From assembly GCF_002099425.1 (NCBI RefSeq), contig NW_018344332.1:186001-250000 (forward strand): 64,000 nucleotides of DNA, in the 5' to 3' direction. This document shows positions 53,248 through 63,299 of the stretch, one piece after another (the stretch's first letter is position 1; each line of letters opens with the position of its first letter). The position numbers were made by a program, and so were the translations under genes. The DNA is from Phascolarctos cinereus. Lineage: Eukaryota; Chordata; Mammalia; Diprotodontia; Phascolarctidae. The notes under the pieces are model-generated. The model was not told the origin of the DNA. It did not search any database and saw nothing but the letters and a program-made list of their open reading frames with translations.

Positions 53248-53512
53248 AGGGCAGCTGGGCAGTGCAGTGGGTAGAGTGCTGGCCCTGGAGTCAGTAAGAC
53301 TCATTTTCCTGAGCTCAAATCTAGCCTCAGATACATACTAGTTGTATGGCCTTGGGCAAGTCACTTAACTCTGTTTGCCTCAGTTTCCCCATCTATCAAA
53401 TAAACTGGAGAAGGAAATAGTAAACCACTCCAATATTTTTGCCACAAACAGACAAGCAAATCCAAATGGGGTCACAGGGAGTCGGATGTGACTGACAAAC
53501 AAGAAAGCAGTC
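53248..53512 (+). mobile_element. MAR1-type SINE, full length
   Basis: 'gggcagctgggcagtgcagt', 'ggcaagtcacttaactctgt', 'ttgcctcagtttccccatct', 'actggagaaggaaatagtaa', 'accactccaatatttttgcc' and 'gggtcacagggagtcggatg' give the whole element, ending 'tgactgacaaacaag'. Confidence 0.88.
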
Positions 53513-53589
53513 AGCAGAAACTAGGCTTCAGACCAACATCTTAAGCCACACTCCCCAATCAAGTCAAAACGGAGACAGGACCTGAATAG

Positions 53590-54730
53590 TAAAGATCATT
53601 ACAATGAAAAGAAGAGAAACAGATCTATGCTTTTCATGCATGTGGATAGGAGGCAAATTCTAAACAAAACACCAGAAAAGGTTAGAGGTAATTACAAAGG
53701 ATAAAGTAGAAAATGTTTATTACATAAAATTGAAATATTTTTCACAAACAAAACTAACTCATATGGAACAAGAAGGGAAGTGATCAACTGGGGAAAATAG
53801 CTTCGCGTCAAATCTCTCTGAGAAGTGTTTCAGATCCAATATACAGAGTAACTTACAGAAAGTAAGTTTGATGAAGATGAACAAACAGTTCTCAAAGAAT
53901 TACAAATTGTTAATATCCATGTGAAAGAATGCTGCAGGTCACTAATAATAAAAGAAATGTAATTAAAAACAACCATGTGGTTTTACCTCACTCAGCAAAC
54001 TGGCAAAAAAGACAAAAATTGGGAATAGTCATTGTTGGAAGGGTTGTGTAAAGATGGACCTGCTAGTACATTATTGGTGGAACTGTGAATTGCTCCAGTG
54101 ATTCTAGAAAGTAACTTTGGAATTATGCTGAGAGTGATTTAAATGCCCATATCCTCTGACCCAGACAGTACACTGTCAGGCACATGCTACAAAGTATTTG
54201 ACAAGAAGAAAGTCTCTACTTACATCAAAATATTTACAGCAGCACTTTTCATGATAGCAAAGATCTGGAAACAAAGGGGGTGCCCATCACATGGAGAATG
54301 ACTGAACAAAGCATGACCCATAAATGGAGTCGAATGTTAAGGGGCTGGTGTAAATGATTCACCTGAGCAATGCCTGGAAGATGTGCATGAAGTGAGCACA
54401 GTCAGGAAGACAGTGCACAATTCAACAACTGTGACTGTGAATAACAGACTTAGAACCACGAAGACGGAATGTTATGTGATAATGCAGTCTATGTTGGCCC
54501 CCAAGATGAGATATGAGAAGGCACCTGTCCCTACATCTTTGCAGAGATGTGGGAGGGGGGCAGGTTACTGGGCTGCAGGTGAACATGGATGGCTTCAAAG
54601 TTCAGTCTGTCAATGGCCTGAATGGTTTTCCTGCATTTATTTTCCTCTTCTTAAACATTTCTTTGCCATAAGGGATGGCTCTTCGGGGGTGGGGGGAAAG
54701 AGCTGCAAGTGGAAATGTGAAAACAGAAAA
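53590..54730 (+). mobile_element. old L1 ORF2 end and 3' UTR
   Basis: 'actggcaaaaaagacaaaaa', 'gtacattattggtggaactg', 'tgcccatatcctctgaccca', 'aaatatttacagcagcactt' and 'gatagcaaagatctggaaac' are the forward ORF2-end block (compare 7600-7810). The frames are broken by many changes, so it is much older than the 15.4-kb copy. Confidence 0.75.
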
Positions 54731-54824
54731 AGAGCACATGGGGTAAGATGCTTTTGCAATGAAAATATAGGAGGTATTTCTGCTCCTGAATCAACTTCCC
54801 AATTGCCCATTGGTAACTTGGAAT

Positions 54825-55285
54825 TTGGGTTAGGGTTAGAAACAAATTTCGGCTTAGGGTTAAAGTCGGAGGGTTAGGGATGAGTTAGGATTAGAGTTCT
54901 GGTCAGCATAAATTTAGGGTTATGGTAAGGAACAAATTTTGGGTTAGGATTAGAGTTTAGGGTCAGGGTTAGAGTCAGAGTACATTTAGAGTTAGAAACC
55001 AATTTAGCTTTAGCATTTGGGTTGTGGTTAGCAAGGATTTAGGCTTGATGTTAGGGTTAGACAGAATTTTAGCCTTTGGGTTTTCCCTTTTCCTTTCCTC
55101 TTTCACTAGATTTGCTTTTTAGTTCAACTCTCCTTTTGTGATCTTGTCCAAGGTTAGCCTTGAGATAACCACCTTGCTAGTATGAATACTCAAGTCAACA
55201 GTTATTCCATTAGCACATTGAGGGTTAAGGTTAGTGTTAGAAATGGATGGCTTGGGTTTAGAAGGGAATCTAGGGTTAATTCCAA
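54825..55285 (+). repeat. degenerate telomere-like TTAGGG tract
   Basis: Over about 250 bases (54825-55075), and again at 55220-55280, the motif GGGTTAG and near variants (GGATTAG, GGGTTAT, GGGTCAG, TTTAGGG) recur many times. An 'aacaaatttnggnttagg'-type longer period repeats at least twice. The orientation is TTAGGG on the + strand. It looks like an old interstitial telomeric or telomere-derived satellite block. About 145 bases of unrelated sequence split it. Confidence 0.75.
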
Positions 55286-55399
55286 AATAAATTCTTCGTT
55301 TATGTGATGAGCAGATCTCATTAGTCTGGGCTCCTGTGGCTTCCTTGGCAGCTTTTTACCTTGGGTCCCTTCTCCTGGAATGAGACTGCTCTAAAAAGA

Positions 55400-56336
55400 A
55401 TATAAGCCGCATTAAAACCCTGACCAGAGAAATGATTAGGGGGAGCATCTTCTGTCCTTTGTAGTCAGGTCTTACTTCTGTGACCTTGCTCCCCACAGCA
55501 CGCCAGGCCCTCCTATCCTCCACTTTTTCTCGAAGTCTGTCCAAGTTCATATTCATTTCTTCCCTGACACTCTCTATTCATCTCATCCTCTGCTGTCCCC
55601 ATCTCCTTTTGTCTTCAACTTTTCCAAATATCAAGGTCTTTCCCCATGAGTCCTGTCTTCTCATTATGGGGCCAAAATATTAAACTTCGGCCTCAATATT
55701 TGGCTTTTCAGTGAACAGTCCAAGCTTATTTCTTTAAGTATTGACTGATGGATCATCTTCCTGTCCAAGGGACTCTCAAAAGTCTTCTCCAGCACCACAA
55801 TTTAAAAGCATAGAATCTGCAACACTCAGCTTTCCTTATAGTTCAACTCTCATAGCTATAATTACAAATGGCAAAACCATAGCTTTGAATATATGAGTCT
55901 TGGTCAGCAAGATTGCATCTTTGCTTTTTAGCGCGTTGTCCAGATTTGTGCTCACTTTTCCTCCAAGGAGCAAGCATCTTAATTTCATGGCCGCAGTCCC
56001 CAGCTGCAGAGATCTTTGAGCCCAAGAATATAAAATCTGACACTGCTTCCACTCCTTCTCCCTCTATTTGTAAGGAAGTGATGGGACCAGTTGCCAAGAT
56101 CTTAGATTTTTGGATGTTAAGCTCCAAGCCAGCTTTTACACTCTCCTGCTTCACCATCATCAAGAGGCTTCTTCATTCCTCTTCATTTCCTGCTCTCAGA
56201 GTGGCACCATTTGCAGATCTGAGGTCATTGAAAATTCTCCCGGCATTTCCTTTCGATTCAGCAAGCCTGGCATTTGGCATGACACACTCCACATACAAGT
56301 TAAATATAGTGACAATATACAGCCTTGTTGTACTCA
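55400..56336 (-). mobile_element. RTE/BovB-type LINE, 5'-truncated
   Basis: The minus-strand frame reads KAGLELNIQKSKILATGPIT, then a SLQIEGEGVEAVSDFIFLGS part, KISAAGDCGHEIK and later NMNLDRLREKVEDRRAWRAV. This matches RTE/BovB ORF2 after the reverse-transcriptase core (family: LKLNIQKTKIMASGPITSWQ, FIFLGSKITADGDCSHEIK, DREAWRA). Further 5' the remnant of FNLYVECVMPNA is visible. The copy is broken in several places and ends abruptly at 56336 against TTAGGG repeats. Confidence 0.9.
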
Positions 56337-56360
56337 TTTAGGGTTAGGGTTAACCTAACC
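56337..56360. repeat. TTAGGG repeats with inverted CCTAA junction
   Basis: Two TTAGGG units in forward orientation (56338-56349) are followed at once by TTAACCTAACC, an inverted unit. The junction is nearly palindromic around GGGTTAACC. It abuts the truncated end of the RTE element. Confidence 0.8.
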
Positions 56361-58900
56361 AAGCTGGACTTCAGACTGGGGGATGGGGAAGAGTGTGTGC
56401 TCCCTCTGGAGAATATCACCATGGAGGAAAAGAAAGCTTCTGACAGCAAAACTGTCACCTTATATTGCTCAAAACTGGACCTGCATCCCTCCTTTCTCAT
56501 CCAAACCACATAAGCAAGTGAAAAATGATTTACTAATCATGAAAGACACTTTGTGAGCAGACCATACCTCTGCTTCAGTACCAGAAGACCACCATATGAT
56601 ACTTTCTTACAGCTTCTGGCCCCCAAATGAAGCTGGATCAGAAGTCCTTGTTATGGGCATTGCCAGCAGACTCTTTCAGGAGGAAGGCAGACTGAGAGGC
56701 TCCCTGGAGGAGGGTCCAGGTGAACCTGAGGACAGATGGGCCACAGGGACACATCAAATACCCCACGCAAAGTCTACCCTGAGCAGGCCCAGAGACAGTG
56801 GATCTCAGGTAACCAAGCATGGCAGTACAGGAGCAAAGTCTTGATCTAATGAGCAAGAGAAGAGCAACCCGAGGAAAGTCACGCATGGTAGGATGACATC
56901 CAAGCAGACCAGGTTACTCATTGGCCTGGCTTCCTCTTTAATAAGTTGCTTTAAAAATATTTGGAAACTACTACTAGGAAAAGAAGCCACAAAAGATGAC
57001 AACTCGGGCACTACCCAGCCTCTACTTGTGTTACCCGAGTCTGAGCATGCCTACAATGGCTCTATGGGCTAATGGGCTAACAGACGGTTGCTGGTTGGCT
57101 TTTCTCTCTACCCTAGAGGAATTGGCAGCTAGGAAGCCTAAATGGGGAACCAATGCTGAGGGTGAATGAGACACGAGGGGGCCATTTTCAAATAGATCTG
57201 TCCAGACTGACTCTTGGGATTGGGTCACTTCCTCACAAAGAGAAAAATGCCAGCAGCCCTGATCAGAGCTTCCGTGGCTGGTAATGGGCGTTCACATAAC
57301 AGCCAACAGGCACCAAACTCTCTAAGCCTTGTGACCCAGAAACAGCCTGGACTGGCAGGCAAGGCCCATAGGTATGCTAGATATCTGTGGATCTCCTGAA
57401 GGAAAGAGCCTGCCCACCATACCGGACAGTGACAGAAACCAGCTCCATGTTTATTCTCAGCTCCAAGCATGACAGCTTCCTTCTCACTTCGGGGAACTGC
57501 CAGACACACCATTTTACCAGGTCTTCTGCCTTCTGCGGCATTCCTAGGGAACAGAAAGGAACATGGCTGCTGCTGAGGATTCTGTCTGCTCCATGCATGC
57601 CATTGTGTGCCCTGAGGCTTTGGATATCAGGCCCCCAGGGGTCACGTGTGGCTTTTATTCCATAGTTTCCATTTTTCTCCCAGCTGGTCCTAGGGGGTCC
57701 AGCAAGTGGTCACCTTCCTTTATCAACAGGCCTGATTCCCTGTGGTCATCCAGGCATAGAGATTAGTTCTCAGGCTGCTGACCACCCCAGAGGAGTCCTG
57801 TGACAAATTTGAAGGTACATTGAGACAAGTACCCAACGGAAAACTTAAGATGAAGATCCAAGGAATGAGTGGGCTTCTTCTGGGGAAGTGGGCTGACATG
57901 GGAGCTGAGGGAGTCTTTCTTGGAAAGACCAAGTACCAGAAATACTGTGGGGCTTTTATTTGGGGTGGGGAGGAGGAAGATGGGTCAAAGGCTGGACTTC
58001 CCAGTCTTCCTCAGTAAAGACTAATATTTATGTAGGTAATGACCATTTTTTCAAGAGATTTTAGCTGCCTTATATCCACCATCACTAGGAAACCAAAGAA
58101 GCCTAGAAACCAACTGAGGACAAGTCCATCAACTCCTTACCAAGCAGTGGGATGGCAGCCAAGGGTAAGGCAGAGCTGGCACCTGCACAAGGAAGGAAGG
58201 AAGGAAATTTGCCACCAAATAGCAACAAGCTCAGGAAGGCTTGACCAGGGACCTGAGCAAGAGGATTCCAAGGGCAATTAAGGGAGCACCTTGTGACATT
58301 AAGGAAGGAGAGGAAACATCCTTGAAGATGTTTCTATCTAGTACGGTGGTGGCTGGTACCACTGCACTGTGCCACAGGTCCATATGCTGTCTGATGACAA
58401 GTGGCTCCCTGAGAGCACTCAGAAGGAGGCATCTCAGGAGGTGGAATCCCTAGCCCCTCACCACGCCTGACTAAAGAAGGGGTACCCAGCCATGGACCTT
58501 TGGAGAATGCCCATGTGGGCATGGGGGGAGGGTAGGGGTTCCTTCCATGACTTTGAGGAGTAACTGACTCCACATGATGCAGAAGTGGGTGTGCTGGATT
58601 ATTACTAAGGGTCCGTCCCTTCAGATCTGTGGTCTTCTGTTACCTGGTTGTGTGACCTTGCGCCTGTCACTCCACTGTCATCCTCAGCTGCAAAAGCACA
58701 ATTGTACTAGATGGCCTAATCAACCTTGTAGCTCTCAGTGCCACAGAAAGCAACAGAAAGGCAACCTGTCACCATCACCCTCCTCCGTCACCCTCCTCCA
58801 CCCATAATTCACCCTTAGTAGGGCTGCTTTTTATAGGCTTCCAGGAACTCCCCTTTCCAGAGGTTTCCTCTCATCTCTGCCTCACCCCATCCACTCAGCC
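56361..58900. other. unassigned intergenic sequence
   Basis: I find no gene and no nameable repeat in 2.5 kb. The frames are all under 100 residues with no motif. A start such as MAAAEDSVCSMHAIVCPEAL at 57563 has no match that I know. A short (GGAA)n lies at 58191-58205. Confidence 0.4.
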
Positions 58901-59322
58901 CCTCAGCTGGGAAAGCTGAGGGGGGCACATGGAGCCCAGGCCAGGCCCAGGAGTGGGGGAGGGGGAAGGTGGTGGTGAGGGCTAAGCCCCCCTGCAGACC
59001 ATGATGCCCCTGGGGAGGCAGAGGGGGAGGAGCGCTGGGGATTGGAGGGTAGTTTACTACTGCCTTTCAGTGATGGTCGGTGAAATGACTGGCTCAAAGT
59101 CACCTGGTTCTGCCTCCTCAAGCTGAGTCTGAACTCAGTCCAGCTGAAGAAAGCTAAGGGATTGTGCTAGGCCTGAGAGCAACCTGGTTCTGATCGCTAA
59201 GAACAGAGATGTGGGGACTCTGAGAAGTCTGAGGACAGTGCTTGTGAGGACACATGGCCCTGGGGCTCCGAACTGCAAGGGGGCACAGATACCACCTGTT
59301 CTGAGTCCTGCTGCACCTGAGA
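58901..59322. other. G-rich non-coding, CORE-SINE scrap at 59045-59150
   Basis: The scrap 'gtgaaatgactggctcaaag' with 'gagtctgaactcagtccag' looks like a reverse MIR remnant. Nothing else is recognised. Confidence 0.4.
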
Positions 59323-59472
59323 TGGCTGAGGGGTGGGCAGGTTGGGCACTGGCTGACCTGCAGGGGTAAGGGGGTGGGGTGGCTGAAGGGCGGGCAGGTT
59401 GGGCATCGGTTGACCTGGGGGTGGAAGGTTGATGGCTAAGGGGTGGGCAGGTCGGTCATTGGCTGACCTGCC
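59323..59472. repeat. minisatellite, three units of 40-57 bp
   Basis: Units beginning 'tggctgaggggtgggcaggt' (59323), 'tggctgaagggcgggcaggt' (59380) and 'tggctaaggggtgggcaggt' (59433) share 'gcaggttgggca' and 'tgacctg' parts. On the minus strand they yield a repeated GQPMPNLPALQP-like peptide, which I regard as incidental. Confidence 0.85.
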
Positions 59473-60160
59473 CTGGGTTCTTTGGGTATTCACTTAGCAG
59501 AAGTGGGGATAAAAACTGAGGCTAGACCAGCTGAGCTGGCAGGGGGCTCAGGCCTACTCACATGCAAAGCCAAGTAGAGATGAAGAAACTGAAAGCAAGA
59601 AGAACAAAGTTGATTCTCCTTAAAAATCCTTTGGTGGTCACAATCAAATCTCTTTTCTTTTTTTGTGGGTTTCTGTAAGGGGAGAGCTCAGGTCCACCTG
59701 AGTAAAACTCTCTTAGGCAGGTGTCTTCTCTTTTCCCTGTACCTTGGGACTGTCACTTTTCTCTTTCCTTCGCCCTAAGGAAATAAACCTGACTTGATTC
59801 CTGAGTAACCTTAAGGGGCTGTCTAGAGGGCAACTCAAAGACTGGAGAGAGCAAGTTTGGGCTGGGGGTTTTCAGGCCAACAGGTGAGTGTTTTCTCCAG
59901 GCCCCCGAATAATCTGGCACCAAGCAGCTGTCTATGTGGCCCCTGCCATAGGCTCTCTGGGTGAGAAAGCAAGCTTCCAGGAATGATGTTTAAAAAGCCC
60001 TGTGGGCAGCTCTGGCTGGGGAAACTGAGGCCTGAAAAAGGGCAGAGGGTAGAGCTGGCCCGATTGGAGGGGGCTGCCTGGAAAGGAGCTGGAGGTTTTG
60101 GGTTTCCTCTTATTACACGGACTCACTGGGCACCAGATGCCATTTCTAGGTGTCAACCAT
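59473..60160. other. unassigned, AATAAA-bearing sequence
   Basis: No gene. An AATAAA lies at 59782 after a pyrimidine-rich part. No paired repeat or boundary could be found to define an element. A MIR-like 'ggggaaactgaggcctgaa' lies at 60018. Confidence 0.35.
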
Positions 60161-60294
60161 TTACCAAAGGTTAGGTCCAAAGAACAAACAGAATCCATTT
60201 CCTCCTTAACCAAAGGTTTGTCCTAAGAATGAACAGAATGGTGTACACCTTACCTAAGATTTGACCAAGGAACAAACAGAATCAGGCTGTACAC
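60161..60294. repeat. three tandem 45-bp repeats
   Basis: Units starting 'ttaccaaaggttaggtcc' (60161), 'ttaaccaaaggtttgtcc' (60206) and 'ttacctaagatttgacc' (60250) each continue with an 'aagaacaaacagaatc'-like half. The spacing is 44-45 bases. They lie just upstream of the duplicated unidentified repeat. Confidence 0.8.
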
Positions 60295-60436
60295 GCTCAT
60301 TTATTCTCATTAAGCCAGAGAATCGTGCATGATGGAGTGAAAATAATTCTCAACTCAGAGGTAAATAAGATGAAGGAGACCCTTTATACACTTAGAGCAA
60401 TCCCAACTCAGGATGCCTGTGTCAACCAAGATAATT
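60295..60436 (+). repeat. unidentified repeat, copy A, left part
   Basis: 'accctttatacacttagagc', 'aatcccaactcaggatgcct' and 'aagataattgtctccac' align with 62105-62195 of copy B ('ggaccttatatcttcagagt', 'ggctcagaatgcctatggca', 'aaaattatagtctctat'). The family is unknown to me. Confidence 0.6.
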
Positions 60437-60450
60437 GTCTCCACACTTGT

Positions 60451-61801
60451 TTTTTTTTCCTTTTTAAAAATTTTTTTTAATATAAATTTATTTATTTTTA
60501 GCTTTAAACATTCACTCCCACGTTTTTGAATTCCAAATTTATACCCCATCTTCCCCTTCCTCCCACCCCAAGATGACATGCATTCTGAATATCCCTTCCC
60601 CTAGTCTGTCCTCTCTTCTATCTCTCTCCCCTTCTCTTATCCCCTTCCCCTTCTATTTTCCTGTAGGGCAGGATAGACTTCTGTACCTCATTTCCTGTAT
60701 TTCTTATTTCCCAGCAGCATGTGAAAACATTTTTTTAAACATATTTTTAAAACTTTAGGTTTCAAATTTTCTCTCTTCCTCCCTCCCCACCCACCCTCAA
60801 TGAAAAGGCAAGCAACTCAATACAAGTTGTATATGTGCAGTTATGCAAAACACATCCATAGTAGACATGTTGTGAAAAACTAACTCTATTTCCCTTAATC
60901 CTATCCTGCCCTCCCATTTATTCTATTCTTTCTTTTGACCCTGTCCCTCCTCAGAAGTATTTACTTTCCCAATCTGCCGTCCTCTCTATCATCCCCCTGC
61001 TCTCTTGTCCCCTTCTCCCCCTATTTTCCTGTAGGGTAAGACAGATTTCCATACCCAATTGAATGTGTTTGTTATTCCCTCCTTAAGCCAAATCCTATGA
61101 GAATAAGATTCACTCATTCCCTCTCACCTTCCCCCGTTTCCCCTCCACTGTAAGAGACTTTTCTTTTTTTTGTGAGATAGTTTACCCCATTCTACCTCTC
61201 CCTTTCTTCTTCTCCGAGTATAATCCTCTCTCATCCCTTAATTTTATTCTCCAGATATCCCTTAATCTTCAACTCACCCTGTGCCCTCTATCTATCTATC
61301 TACATATACATACATATAATTTTTTTCCTCCAACTACCCTAATACTGACAAAGGTCTCATGAGTTATAAATATCATCTTTCCATGCAGGAATGTAAACAG
61401 TTCAATCTTAATAAGTCTCTTATGATTTCTCTTTCCTGTTTACCTCTTCATGTTCCACTTGAGTCCTGTATTTGAAAGTCAAATTTTCTATTCAGCTCTG
61501 GTCTTTTCATCAAGAATGCTTGAAAGTCCTCTATTTCACTGAATGACCATTTTTTCCCCTGAAGGATTATACTCAGTTTTGCTGGGTAGGTGATTCTTGG
61601 TTGTAATCCTATCTCCTTTGCCCTCCAGAATATTATATTCCATGCCCTGTGGTCCTTTAATGTAGAAGCTGCTAAATCTTGTGTTATCCTGATTGTGTTT
61701 CCACAGTACTTGAACTGTTTCCTTCTGGCAGCTTGTAATATTTTTTCCTTGACCTGGGATCGCTGGAATTTGGCTACAATATTCCTAGGAATTTTCCTTT
61801 G
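60451..61801 (-). mobile_element. HAL1-like element, 5'-truncated, with clear target duplication
   Basis: The minus strand, from 61801 down, starts within ORF1. The frame ending at 61448 reads RKIPRNIVAKFQRSQVKEKI, then LQAARRKQFKYCGNTIRITQ, DLAASTLKDHRAWNIIFWR, and GLQPRITYPAKLSIILQGKK, the L1 ORF1p C-terminal domain. About 1 kb of non-coding sequence follows, then an A-rich tail at 60451. ORF2 is absent. The 14-bp flank 'gtctccacacttgt' occurs at 60437-60450 and 61802-61815, so ORF1, tail and lack of ORF2 belong to a single insertion. The 3' UTR has an internal half-repeat (60595-60715 resembles 60965-61080). Confidence 0.8.
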
Positions 61802-61815
61802 GTCTCCACACTTGT

Positions 61816-61930
61816 TTAACCATAATGTGAGAAAGGAATTTCTTAATGGGATAGGTTGTAAATACAATAAGATAAGAGAATATCAAGATGTTGATTGAGA
61901 TTATAAATCCACGATGTCTGTATTTCTTTT
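61816..61930 (+). repeat. unidentified repeat, copy A, right part
   Basis: 'ttaaccataatgtgagaaag', 'gaatttcttaatgggatagg', 'acaataagataagagaatat' and 'gatgtctgtatttctt' match copy B at 62199-62315 closely. Confidence 0.8.
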
Positions 61931-61980
61931 ATCATTAACATCTCTCTCTCTCTCTCTCTCTCTCTGTATATATAGTCAAC
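61931..61980. repeat. (TC)n microsatellite
   Basis: About 12 TC units at 61942-61966, then a short TATA stretch. Confidence 0.9.
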
Positions 61981-62330
61981 CATTACTGAACAAAATTAAG
62001 CTGCATGTGCAGGTTTCTTTCTCTCCAAGCTTGTGGAATATGCATTAGAGATATGCATGGGAGCTTGTTGTAGAACTTGAACCCAAGGATGGACAGACAA
62101 AGGGGACCTTATATCTTCAGAGTAATTCCCTGTCACCCCTCCCTCCTTTCCTGGCTCAGAATGCCTATGGCAGCCAAAATTATAGTCTCTATATGTGTTA
62201 ACCATAATATGAGAAAGGAATTTCTTAATGGGATGGATTACAAATACAATAAGATAGGAGAACTGTTAAAGTGTCAGTTGAAATTATAGATGCAGGATGT
62301 CTGTATTTCTTCTCTAATTAACATGACATA
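61981..62330 (+). repeat. unidentified repeat, copy B
   Basis: The right part (62199-62315) matches copy A at about nine bases in ten by eye. The left part (62105-62198) matches less well. No coding capacity. It could be a tandem duplication or two insertions of one unknown element. Confidence 0.6.
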
Positions 62331-63299
62331 ATATAACATAACATAATGTGTCTCTAGAATACCAAGATAAGAAAAGTTCCATTATTCAAGATAATGTCTG
62401 AGCCTTGTCCTTGGTAGTCATAAACAGAAGAATGCTTCTGGTCAGATTAATCTGGTTTTGCAGTTGCTGACACAGGAAGAGACATTTTGGGTTCACTCAG
62501 AGAGCAAAGCAAAGCATATTTGTTATGCCAGAGCAAACAAAGCTTATGGTAGGTTAACCTCAGAGTGGGCCAAAATATCTTTCTTCTGATTGGCCAATCC
62601 AGGTTTTAGGCCTTTCTCAGGTGATGGCGGGCTCAAAAATGGTTCTTGTAGGCTAGATTAGAAGGCACTGCCCTGGGTGTGAATGGAGTAACACAGCTTC
62701 TGAGGGGCCATGTAGACTTCCTCCCACCTCACCTTGCACATGTCAAGTGACAGGAAACTCGTTAGTTTTTGAGGCAATCAGCTTGTTGAATGTCTGATGT
62801 CTATGCATTTCTTCCTTTTTTACCTTTAATTGACTCTACTGTGTGGAGCTGGCAAGTCAGTCAACCAGGGCTTACCCTGCCTCAGGCCCTGGGGATACAG
62901 AGAAGGGGCCAAAAGGTAACACAGGTGACACATACAGCTTACACAGGTGTGGCCCGGGCCAAAACCACCAACATGCAAAACCACACACAGACTGTGGGAT
63001 GGCCTGGAGGAGAAGGAACGGCTGTGACACCAGCAGTGACTGGGAGATCTTGAGCCTGAGTGACTGAGAGAATCAAGCGGTAGGGGGGCTTCGAGGCCCC
63101 CATGCATGGTGAGCTCAAATCATGGGGCTATGAGCAGTGGCCATGCTAGCAATATGGTGGGTTGATCATTGGTGGCCAGGAGCCCCTGCTGCAATCTGCT
63201 GTTACTTAAAATGAACTTTCTATATTTTCCTACTTGGGTTTGGTGTGTTATACACACAAGTGTTGATCAGAAGTTCATTTTAGATCCCACAGTGTGTCT
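62331..63299. other. unassigned, old repeat scrap at 62860-62925
   Basis: A short ACATAATATAACATAACATA patch opens the stretch (62324-62350). The scrap 'aagtcagtcaaccagggctt' with 'caggccctggggatacagag' belongs to the unnamed old repeat. No gene. Confidence 0.4.

Noticed and set aside
57563-57766. Small protein starting MAAAEDSVCSMHAIVCPEAL
   Set aside because: A short frame with no homologue I know, no promoter signal and no conservation evidence.
59500-59900. Possible LTR with AATAAA near 59782
   Set aside because: I found no paired repeat, primer site or end motifs, so I do not call an element.
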